Assembly: GCA_027310845.1 (NCBI GenBank)
Contig: DAIDAB010000019.1
Span: 1-7,352, forward strand
Source of the DNA: a bacterium
Lineage (GTDB): Archaea; Thermoproteota; Nitrososphaeria; Nitrososphaerales; CADDZS01
Direction: 5' to 3'
DNA: 7,352 bases
Part shown: one piece after another, positions 1 to 5,947 of the stretch
Layout: every line of letters begins with the position of its first letter
Numbering within the stretch: the first letter of the stretch is position 1
Position numbers and translations under genes: made by a program
The notes under the pieces: generated by a model
Databases searched by the model: none
Told to the model about the DNA's origin: nothing
Seen by the model: only the letters and a program-made list of their open reading frames with translations

Positions 1-107
1 GACAGGTATCGCACAAGATTGTATGTCAGGAAGGTGGTACACATTCCATCTGCTGAGTCGGTGTCGTCAATACCGATATGAAAAATCCTCAAACTACTAA
101 GCCGCAT
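1..107 (-). CDS. tiaS: TiaS, tRNA(Ile2) 2-agmatinylcytidine synthetase, N-terminal fragment
   Basis: This is the first 35 codons of a gene that continues past the left edge. The reading frame is open from the edge to ATG at 107, with an in-frame TGA further upstream at 125-123. The peptide contains IGIDDTDSADGMCTTFL, the characteristic N-terminal signature of TiaS, which begins M-x-x-x-x-GIDDTDS-x-x-G-x-CTT. TiaS uses ATP to attach agmatine to C34 of the isoleucine tRNA with a CAU anticodon, so that it decodes AUA instead of AUG. The enzyme is archaea-specific, so the fragment is also a taxonomic marker. The start is ATG 107 or TTG 92. TTG 92 gives MRIFHIGIDDTDS, which matches the usual family start better. 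The RAM-domain gene lies 83 bp upstream on the same strand. The identification rests on this short motif, but the motif is distinctive. Confidence 0.9.
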   Translation of the reverse strand, partial: MRLSSLRIFHIGIDDTDSADGMCTTFLTYNLVRYL

Positions 108-190
108 GCTCCAAGTAGACCGTCACCTATTACCCAGATCGCAACATCAATCTTTGGATCATGATATTAGTTAGTCAGGAAGGTTGGAAT

Positions 191-439
191 CTATGACTCG
201 ACAACAATCATAGTTAGGGTGGACCTCACCTTTTCAAGGCGACGGATCTTCCATGTTATCGTTTCCTTGACCTTCTCCATGGTGTCAGCTTCGATCTTGG
301 CGACGATATCATAGACCCCATACACCACGTACACTTCCTTGACATGTTCAATGCTCCTCAGTTCCCTGACAAGTTCTTCTTCTGCGCCAAGATCTGCATT
401 GATCAGCACGAACGCCATCGGCAAATTTTGTGAGGTCAC
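191..439 (-). CDS. Stand-alone Lrp/AsnC effector (RAM) domain protein
   Basis: This 82-residue protein is a single RAM (AsnC_trans_reg) domain without the helix-turn-helix that normally precedes it in Lrp-family regulators. The visible core is AFVLINADLGAEEELVREL (residues 9-27), then HVKEVYVVYGVYDIVAKIEA (about 32-51), with the YGVYD turn typical of Lrp effector-binding domains, then a C-terminal strand. Such domains form dimers or octamers and often bind amino acids. Free-standing copies are common in archaea and may be co-effectors of full Lrp proteins or enzyme partners; the target here is unknown. The start is GTG at 439, chosen because a TATA box centred near 467 puts transcription initiation almost on this codon (leaderless). 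The next candidate is ATG at 418. It is followed on the same strand by tiaS after 83 bp and diverges from tsr3. Confidence 0.86.
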   Translation of the reverse strand: MTSQNLPMAFVLINADLGAEEELVRELRSIEHVKEVYVVYGVYDIVAKIEADTMEKVKETITWKIRRLEKVRSTLTMIVVES

Positions 440-462
440 GATTTACTTTCGTGTCTGACTCT

Positions 463-471
463 TATTAAATA
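463..471 (-). promoter_or_regulatory. Archaeal TATA box (box A) for the RAM-domain gene
   Basis: Read on the minus strand the site is TATTTAATA, preceded by an A-rich stretch. Its centre is about 28 nt ahead of the GTG at 439, the distance expected when transcription starts at or next to the start codon. This supports both a leaderless mRNA and the GTG start. The match is to the general archaeal box A; no experimental start site is known here. Confidence 0.6.
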
Positions 472-479
472 GTTTTTCT

Positions 480-494
480 CTTGGGTTGCCCAAG
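480..494. repeat. Perfect 6-bp inverted repeat in the divergent intergenic region
   Basis: CTTGGG and CCCAAG flank a 3-bp centre. The repeat lies 8 bp beyond the TATA box of the RAM-domain gene, on the side away from the gene, in the 177-bp region between that gene and tsr3. It could be an operator for a dimeric regulator, such as an Lrp-type protein, or a small hairpin. A 15-bp element of this kind can arise by chance. Confidence 0.35.
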
Positions 495-616
495 TATTCT
501 GTTGAAAGAAGTATGGTTTCGGCGATGGCCGGAAGGTTTTCAGCGTAAGGATGCCAAGTTAGTATCAAACTGGTTAGAACGGGAGTTGTTGCTTTGATTT
601 GGAAAACGCGGGAACG

Positions 617-1129
617 GTGCCAAAGATATTCACATATGAGATGCATCAAGATGATCCAGCGAAATGCACATCTGCAAAAATGCGACGTATGGGATTCGCA
701 AAACGCGTTTCCAGTGGACACATATCTAAGAGATCCTTGGTTCTCAACCCCGCAGCAGAAACTGTTCTTTTGAAATCGGACAGATCCAATATGCTGAGCG
801 GTGGTTTAGTGGTGATCGACTGCTCGTGGAGCCACGCTCAGGATGTATTTGAAAGGAGATTCCGGGGTGTTCAGCGAAGGCTTCCTGCGCTCCTCGCAGG
901 CAATCCCACAAACTATGCAGTGATTGGGAGCCTGACTTCACTTGAAGCTGTATCTGCATGCCTGTACATCGCGGGCTTCAAAGATCAGGCCGAGAGGTTT
1001 CTTGCAATATACAAGTGGGGACAAACTTTCCTCACACTCAATGGGGATGTGCTCAACGACTATTCGAATGCAAAGTCTTTGGAGGAAGTCAGAGAAATCG
1101 AGATTTCATACTTCCCATATTTGGCATAA
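617..1129 (+). CDS. tsr3: Tsr3, SSU rRNA 3-amino-3-carboxypropyltransferase
   Basis: Tsr3 transfers the aminocarboxypropyl group of S-adenosylmethionine to a modified uridine in the helix 31 loop of small-subunit rRNA, a late step in ribosome maturation; its fold is SPOUT-like. The 170-residue protein has the family motifs in order: QDDPAKCTSAKM near the N-terminus (11-22), NP at 44-45, VVIDCSW at 65-71, RRLPALLAGNPTNY at 87-100, the SLEAVSA helix at 108-114, and YKWGQTFL at 132-139 followed by N...L..Y. The length is normal for archaeal Tsr3. I chose GTG 617 because it gives MPKIFTYEMHQDDP, the usual short lead into QDDP; TTG 599 in the same frame would add six residues. It is followed after 84 bp by rnpB on the same strand, so the two may share expression. 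Confidence 0.95.
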   Translation: MPKIFTYEMHQDDPAKCTSAKMRRMGFAKRVSSGHISKRSLVLNPAAETVLLKSDRSNMLSGGLVVIDCSWSHAQDVFERRFRGVQRRLPALLAGNPTNYAVIGSLTSLEAVSACLYIAGFKDQAERFLAIYKWGQTFLTLNGDVLNDYSNAKSLEEVREIEISYFPYLA

Positions 1130-1213
1130 TATGGCATTCAGTGCCGGTCTTTTCTGTATCGTCAATTCAGGTAGACGGCAAGCCTTATCACTCGCCAACT
1201 AGAATCTTGAATT

Positions 1214-1505
1214 GGTACGAGCAAGCGAGCGGGTCTCGGAGTACTTCTGAGGAAACTCCTCTGTCCACGCGGCAAGCCATGGCGTCGAGAGACGCAGCTA
1301 GAGATGGCTGGCAACAAAACAGAAACGAAATCCAAACCGGTGAACACTATGAGGCAGAAATGCTGAGCCTGCCGGGTCGGAATGAAACGGTTGTCCCATG
1401 GGGACCAAGGCCAAACAGGGTTTAATGATAGCCGCAAGAGACCCAGGTAGGCCGCATAGCTGAATCCCGCCTAGAACAGAAAGAGGGTTATTACTTGCAC
1501 GTACC
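1214..1505 (+). ncRNA. rnpB: RNase P RNA (archaeal type A)
   Basis: This is the catalytic RNA of RNase P, which removes tRNA 5' leaders. All conserved blocks are present in order: CR-I GAGGAAACTCC (1249-1259), the CR-II/III block ACAGAAACGAAA (1319-1330) followed by AAACCGGTGAA, CR-IV CCAAGGCCAAACAGGG (1405-1420), then CCCAGGTAGGCCGC (1442-1455), and CR-V ACAGAA plus GGGTTA (1476-1490). Helices can be drawn. P1 pairs 1214-1225 with 1494-1505 (11 of 12 pairs) and defines the ends. P2 pairs 1229-1233 with 1466-1470. A P3-like hairpin spans about 1235-1251. P4 pairs 1254-1262 with 1482-1489 around a bulged U. A GAGA-tetraloop hairpin lies at 1282-1295, enclosed by 1275-1280 pairing with 1304-1309. 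A hairpin sits at 1393-1405, and P15 pairs 1418-1423 with 1439-1444. The 292-nt length suits archaea. A weak box A candidate lies near 1183-1190. No clear terminator is visible. Confidence 0.94.
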
Positions 1506-1597
1506 TTCTCTCACTTCTCAACGTTGACAGTGGTTCTCATGAATCAGGTACCGGCGCTCCTGATTATCTCAACAAGACTTGAGTTTGAGAAGCGCAA

Positions 1598-2449
1598 ATG
1601 GTTATCTATTTATTTAACAGTCCAGCGGTTCGTTCTGACCTAATTGTGCAAAGTCGCATAATATATTCGACATCCAAGGCGCTTACTAATGGCGCAATCG
1701 CTGGCCTCATCGCAGCAGTGGTGATGGGAGTCATTGCGTACGCGTTGCCAGTTACTGCTGCAAAGGTCCCCTTCTTTGTCGCCGTGACTGGGATGAGCGG
1801 CGCGGTTGCAACTGTGGCGGGTTGGGCTCTGAATATTCTTGCGGGCGTATTGATTGGAGCTATTTTTGGCATAGTCACAACCAAGATACAGATCCTGAGA
1901 GCGAGCAAGTTCATCAGAAGCCTGGAGCTCGGGGCCGCGGCTGGTTTCATAGTTTGGGTCGTTCTTTTCATTCCGGTTTCTCTATCTGTCAATGTTTTGT
2001 CATCATCGTTTAACGCGTCCCTTGTCGGAGCGAGCCTGGGCCTCCATGTGATCTTCGGAATCGTGATGGGAATTATTGTCGGTATGCTCTTTTTGAGATC
2101 GAGAACGTATAGATGCGAAGAGTGCGGCGCAGTCTTTTCATCGCGCGAGGCGGTGATGGAGCATGCCAGAGTTCATTTGAAATCAGAAAGTAGATACAAA
2201 TGCGTCACATGCGGTGCAATTTTCAACACCGAAGCAGAGATGTCTGAGCACGCGAAGACGCACATGAGGGTTGAGCAGGTCTTCAAGTGTGATGCCTGTG
2301 GAAACAGCTTCAGCACGCAGCAAGAGCTTCTTGAACATGCCAAGACCCATGTCACCACCGAACAGATATACAGATGCAAAGTGTGCGGGGGCCAGTTCAA
2401 GGGTCAGCAGGAACTTCTAGAACACGCAAAAATGCATATCAGGGAATGA
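1598..2449 (+). CDS. Membrane protein with four C-terminal C2H2 zinc fingers
   Basis: I do not recognise this 283-residue protein as a named family. The N-terminal half has about four hydrophobic, glycine- and alanine-rich segments (residues 31-51, 70-93, 111-130 and 141-166), suggesting a small-residue-packed membrane domain. After a basic stretch LRSRTYR the rest is soluble and probably cytoplasmic: four C-x2-C-x12-H-x3-H fingers with ligands C173/C176/H189/H193, C202/C205/H218/H222, C231/C234/H247/H251 and C260/C263/H276/H280. Their spacing is exactly 29 residues. Linkers such as RVEQVFK and TTEQIYR differ from the TGEKP linker of eukaryotic DNA-binding arrays. A membrane-tethered DNA-, RNA- or protein-binding role is possible, but nothing in the sequence decides. 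The start is ATG 1598; GTG 1646 is a serious alternative because a TATA-like site lies between them, and it keeps all four helices. Confidence 0.85.
   Translation: MVIYLFNSPAVRSDLIVQSRIIYSTSKALTNGAIAGLIAAVVMGVIAYALPVTAAKVPFFVAVTGMSGAVATVAGWALNILAGVLIGAIFGIVTTKIQILRASKFIRSLELGAAAGFIVWVVLFIPVSLSVNVLSSSFNASLVGASLGLHVIFGIVMGIIVGMLFLRSRTYRCEECGAVFSSREAVMEHARVHLKSESRYKCVTCGAIFNTEAEMSEHAKTHMRVEQVFKCDACGNSFSTQQELLEHAKTHVTTEQIYRCKVCGGQFKGQQELLEHAKMHIRE
1606..1617 (+). promoter_or_regulatory. Possible TATA box for the zinc-finger gene
   Basis: The AT-rich stretch CTATTTATTTAA resembles an archaeal box A. It lies just inside the longest reading frame of the zinc-finger gene, so if it is the promoter, initiation would fall near 1638 and translation would begin at GTG 1646 rather than ATG 1598. 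It is supported by composition and spacing only. Confidence 0.38.
2114..2437 (+). repeat. Four tandem 87-bp C2H2 zinc-finger units
   Basis: Four coding repeats with an exact 87-bp (29-codon) period have fingers at 2114-2176, 2201-2263, 2288-2350 and 2375-2437. The core EHAK or EHAR around the first histidine is present in all units. Units 3 and 4 share QQELLEHAK, so they look like the most recent duplication; units 1 and 2 are more diverged. Confidence 0.88.
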
Positions 2450-2558
2450 GCCTTTGAGGAGTTAGGGCATCTGCTTAGAGTCGGCCCGCCAGAGAAAATA
2501 ATTCAGAGCAGTCACGTAGCCAAAGACTTTCAAAGTTCATGTGCTAGGCCCGGCCCCA

Positions 2559-4949
2559 ATGCAAGTTGTTGAAAGGAAAAACGAAATCATAACTCAAGAG
2601 CCTAGGCAGCAGGTTTCGGAATCGAAACTTGTAGGCTCTCGAGTTCTTCGTGTCGAAGATGAAAGGCTCATCATGGGCAAGGACTCGTTCATAGATAACC
2701 TCAAGTTTCCAAATATGGTCTACGCTGGATTTGTTCGCAGTCCTTACCCTCATGCGAAAATCAAGAGAATCGATGTTTCCATGGTTGAACAGGATATTAA
2801 TCTGGTCGCGATTATAATGCCAGAGGAAATAAGAGAAAAAACCAATCCAGTGCCGGTTCTCTGGAGGGTTCCGCATGCTAGACTTCATGAACATTATGCT
2901 CTGGCTCAGGGTAAGGTCAAGCATGTCGGCGATCCAGTTCTAGTGATAGCAATGCGCACCCGCGATTCTCTGGAGGATGCCATGGAGAGGATCCAAGTGG
3001 AATATGAGATTTTGGAGCCTGTTCTTTACCCCTCGAATGCAGAACGAAAACAGACAATTCACGAGGAAATTGGATCGAACGTGTGTTTTGAGGTTCCAAT
3101 ATCGACAGGAGACGTCGAAAAAGCGCTGCGAGACGCCAAAGTAGTGGTTTCGGGCAAGTTCGATATTTCTAGACTTGCGGCCTCACCAATGGAGACGCGC
3201 GGAGTGGTAGCCATACCAGATGGTCCACAGAGCTTTCTCACTGTTTACTCTTCCACACAATGGCCCCATGTTCTTCGCACGTTTCTTGCATCGTGTCTTA
3301 AATTGCCCGAAAATAGAGTGCGTGTGATTGGGCCAGATGTGGGAGGCGGCTTTGGTGTCAAAGGCGAGATATACGGCGAGGAAATAGCGGTGGCACTTCT
3401 CGCTCTAAAATGTGGCCTCCCTGTCAAATGGATTGAAAGTCGAAAGGAAAGTTTTCTTGCAACGACTCATGCGCGCGCGCAAAAACTTGAAGCTTGGGCA
3501 GGATTCGCTGCTGATGGGAAAATGACTGGACTCAAAGTGAAGTCTGTCTGCGATCTCGGCGCATATCTTCATACATTGACTCCTGGGGCCGGGTTCATCA
3601 CCGCTATTTCCCTGAACGGTCCCTACAAGTACCCGAACTTTTCGATAGTAGCAAAAGGAGTTTACACAAACAAGGTAAGCTTGAGCGCATACAGGGGATT
3701 CGGGCAACCAGAAGCTGCATTCGTCGTCGAACGCCTAGTTTCCATGGCAGCGGAGAAGCTTGAGATAGATCCCACCGAGCTTCGGTTCAAGAACTTGATT
3801 CAGCCTTCAGACATGCCGTTTAAGACAGTATCGGGAGGAATCTACGATTCTGGAGACTATCCAGCATGTTTGAGGAAAGCTCTAGATCTTGCGAATTATG
3901 AAGAGATGATTTTACGAAGACTCGCGGCTCGAAATCAGGGAAAGTTCCGCGGAATTGGCGTTTCAATCTATACTGAGACGACAGGGTTTGCACCAGGGTT
4001 CGTGTTTGAACTCTTGGGTGTGTCGATTGGCGGATACGACAGCGCAACAGTGAAAATCGATCCGTCAGGGAAGGCAGCTGTGACAACGGGGGCATTTCCA
4101 CATGGCCAGGGATTCAACACGGTTGTATCTCAGATCTGCGCAGACGAGTTAGGGCTTTCATTTGAAGATGTTTATTCGTTTCATGGGGACACGCATAGCT
4201 CTCCCTATGGACAGGGCTCCTTCGGGAGCAGAAGCGTGGCTGTTGCAGGGAGCGCGGTACTGTCCGCCTCGCGCAAGGTTCGTGAGAAGATGATTAAACT
4301 TGCAGCACACCTGCTCAAGGAAAACGATGTGTCAGATCTCGTGCCCTCCGATGGCGTCATCAGGTCTAAATCTAATCATGAAAAGCAGATAGCCATTTCT
4401 GAAGTCGCGCATGCAGCATACACTGCGCATGACCTCCCTGATTCCATGGAACCAGGTCTTGAGAGCACAGTCTATTTCAGCCCCGTTGGGCTCGGGACCT
4501 CTTACGCAGCGCACGTATGTGAAGTTGAAGTTGATTCAGAAACTGGTAGCGTGCGACTCTTAAAGCACGTTAGTGTTCACGACTGCGGAAGAGAAATCAA
4601 TCCTATGATCGTGGAAGGACAGATCCAAGGCGGAGTTGCCCAAGCAATTGGGGCTTCATTGCTTGAAGAAATTATTTATGATGAGCACGGGCAATTGCTC
4701 ACAGGTTCATTTATCGATTATTTGCTCCCCACAGCTGGGGATATGCCTCATGAGTTGACTGTCTCTTCGACTAGTGTGTTAACACCGATAAACCCTCTAG
4801 GCGCAAAGGGAATCGGGGAGAGCGCGACAATCATAGCTCCTGCTGCGATTGCCAATGCAGTTTCAGACGCCATCAAAGCAGATGTCAATACAATCCCTAT
4901 GTCACCGGAAAGAGTGTGGAAACTGATCTCCGATAGAAGAAATAATTAG
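2559..4949 (+). CDS. Xanthine dehydrogenase/CO dehydrogenase-family molybdopterin-binding large subunit
   Basis: This is a full-length (796 aa) large subunit of a molybdenum hydroxylase, the chain that holds the molybdopterin cytosine dinucleotide cofactor and active site. With residues numbered from GTG 2541 (subtract 6 for the ATG start), visible motifs are VGSRVLRVED and RSPYPHAKI in the N-terminal a/b-hammerhead domain, VGGGFGVKG (267-275), AYRGFGQPEA (383-392), HGQGFN (521-526), GQGSFGSRS (557-565), VEGQIQGGVAQAIG (691-704) and GAKGIGES (754-761) with the catalytic glutamate E760. The active-site loop AYRGFGQ lacks the cysteine of form I CO dehydrogenase (AYxCSFR) and lies nearer to AYRGAGR or AFRGFG enzymes, so CO is unlikely as substrate; the true substrate cannot be read. 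No medium FAD or small 2Fe-2S subunit gene adjoins it. ATG 2559 was preferred to GTG 2541. A TATA-like AAATAATT lies near 2494-2501. Its stop overlaps the argF stop on the other strand. Confidence 0.93.
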   Translation: MQVVERKNEIITQEPRQQVSESKLVGSRVLRVEDERLIMGKDSFIDNLKFPNMVYAGFVRSPYPHAKIKRIDVSMVEQDINLVAIIMPEEIREKTNPVPVLWRVPHARLHEHYALAQGKVKHVGDPVLVIAMRTRDSLEDAMERIQVEYEILEPVLYPSNAERKQTIHEEIGSNVCFEVPISTGDVEKALRDAKVVVSGKFDISRLAASPMETRGVVAIPDGPQSFLTVYSSTQWPHVLRTFLASCLKLPENRVRVIGPDVGGGFGVKGEIYGEEIAVALLALKCGLPVKWIESRKESFLATTHARAQKLEAWAGFAADGKMTGLKVKSVCDLGAYLHTLTPGAGFITAISLNGPYKYPNFSIVAKGVYTNKVSLSAYRGFGQPEAAFVVERLVSMAAEKLEIDPTELRFKNLIQPSDMPFKTVSGGIYDSGDYPACLRKALDLANYEEMILRRLAARNQGKFRGIGVSIYTETTGFAPGFVFELLGVSIGGYDSATVKIDPSGKAAVTTGAFPHGQGFNTVVSQICADELGLSFEDVYSFHGDTHSSPYGQGSFGSRSVAVAGSAVLSASRKVREKMIKLAAHLLKENDVSDLVPSDGVIRSKSNHEKQIAISEVAHAAYTAHDLPDSMEPGLESTVYFSPVGLGTSYAAHVCEVEVDSETGSVRLLKHVSVHDCGREINPMIVEGQIQGGVAQAIGASLLEEIIYDEHGQLLTGSFIDYLLPTAGDMPHELTVSSTSVLTPINPLGAKGIGESATIIAPAAIANAVSDAIKADVNTIPMSPERVWKLISDRRNN

Positions 4950-5947
4950 CGGTACAACTTGTCGTGCGAGCCTGTTCTAGGATACCTCTTCAAGAGAGTG
5001 TAAAGGAGTGCTTTTTGGGCATGTAGCCTGTTCTGAGCTTCCTCCCAAACAACCGATTGCGAACCATCAATCACGGATTGAGCAACTTCTTCACCCCGGT
5101 GGGCAGGGAGGCAATGCATGAAGATTGCATCAGGTTTTGCCTTTGACATCAAATCCTCGTTCACCTGGTAATCAGGGAGAAATGCCTTCATTCGTTCTGC
5201 TTTCTGCTCTTCTTTACCCATCGAGACAAAGGTGTCGGTCACCACAACATCCGCGCCGTGCACAGCCTCCGATGCATCTTCTATCACTGTGATTTCTGCT
5301 CCGGTGTCCTTTGACTTTTCCTTCGCGATCTTGAGTGCCTCGGAAAGTGGGGCATATCCGTTAGGGCATGCTACCGTCATCTTCATCCCTGAAAGCGCTG
5401 AACCTATCAATAGTGAGTTGCAAACATTGTTGCCATCGCCTATCCAAGCCACTTTGACTCCTCTCAGATTGCGCTTGAAATGTCTGATTGTCTGTACATC
5501 AGACAGAGTCTGACATGGATGGTACAAATCAGACAGAGCGTTTATCACAGGAATTGAAGCATTATCAGAGAAGCATATCAAAGTGTCATGGGAAAGGACT
5601 CTTGCTGCGATCACATGGCAAAATTGCGAAAGTGTCCTCGCAGTATCTTGAATCGATTCTCCCCTTGAAATCTGCATCTCGTGTGAATTCAGAACTACTG
5701 CATGTCCTCCGAGCTCATACATTGCTACCTCGAAAGAGACGCGAGTCCTGGTACTGGGCTTTTCAAAGATTAGAGCAAGCGAAGCACCAGGAACCTGGCG
5801 CACAAACTTGCGTGTTTTTCTTTCTGCTTTGAACACATCCGACAGATCAAGGAGGGCAGTGAATTCCCTGGGCTCAAGCTCTCCTAAGCTCAGGAGATCC
5901 TTCGGAAAGATTCTTGATTGCGTCTCTGCAGTCATTGACGTTGTCAT
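4946..5947 (-). CDS. argF: Ornithine carbamoyltransferase
   Basis: ArgF condenses ornithine and carbamoyl phosphate to citrulline in the cytoplasm, the sixth step of arginine synthesis. The 333-residue protein has the normal length and all key motifs: STRTR at 65-69 for carbamoyl phosphate, HPCQ at 143-146, GDGNNV at 170-175, the SMG ornithine loop at 242-244, and HCLP at 278-281. SMG plus HCLP separates it from aspartate carbamoyltransferase. The frame stays open upstream to 6073, but that part lies inside the ACT gene. The start is ATG 5947, whose ATGA overlaps the ACT stop and which has a GGGGAG ribosome-binding site 10 nt ahead. A second ATG at 5935 is possible. Translation is probably coupled to the ACT gene. 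argG, the next pathway enzyme, is transcribed divergently from the other side of the ACT gene. Confidence 0.97.
   Translation of the reverse strand: MTTSMTAETQSRIFPKDLLSLGELEPREFTALLDLSDVFKAERKTRKFVRQVPGASLALIFEKPSTRTRVSFEVAMYELGGHAVVLNSHEMQISRGESIQDTARTLSQFCHVIAARVLSHDTLICFSDNASIPVINALSDLYHPCQTLSDVQTIRHFKRNLRGVKVAWIGDGNNVCNSLLIGSALSGMKMTVACPNGYAPLSEALKIAKEKSKDTGAEITVIEDASEAVHGADVVVTDTFVSMGKEEQKAERMKAFLPDYQVNEDLMSKAKPDAIFMHCLPAHRGEEVAQSVIDGSQSVVWEEAQNRLHAQKALLYTLLKRYPRTGSHDKLYR

Noticed and set aside
25..184. Direct repeat GTCAGGAAGGT at 25-35 and 174-184
   Set aside because: It is 11 bp; one copy is inside the tiaS coding region and there are no further copies or spacing pattern, so chance is the simplest reading.
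1..190. tRNA gene or attachment site between tiaS and the RAM gene
   Set aside because: No T-loop consensus or cloverleaf-compatible stems were found on either strand; the start of tiaS explains the left part and the remaining 83 bp is ordinary intergenic sequence.
443..721. Minus-strand open frame of 92 codons across the RAM-tsr3 intergenic region
   Set aside because: It overlaps the N-terminal QDDP motif region of tsr3 and covers the RAM promoter; the peptide, rich in His, Trp and Cys, looks like a chance translation.
958..1425. Plus-strand open frame of 155 codons overlapping the end of tsr3 and the following region
   Set aside because: Its first third is an out-of-frame shadow of tsr3 and the rest runs through the RNase P RNA, whose conserved blocks and helices explain the sequence. 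The predicted peptide is low in structure-forming patterns and matches no family I know.
1162..1437. Minus-strand open frame of 91 codons
   Set aside because: It lies antisense to rnpB; the open frame is a by-product of a structured G+C-rich RNA gene.
2559..4949. Form I aerobic CO dehydrogenase (CoxL)
   Set aside because: The active-site loop reads AYRGFGQ and lacks the cysteine of AYxCSFR, so the copper-molybdenum CO site cannot form.
1598..4949. A two-gene novel system made of the zinc-finger protein and the hydroxylase
   Set aside because: They share a strand, but about 110 bp separate them, a separate TATA-like element lies near 2494-2501, and nothing links their functions. Without conserved adjacency this is not supported.
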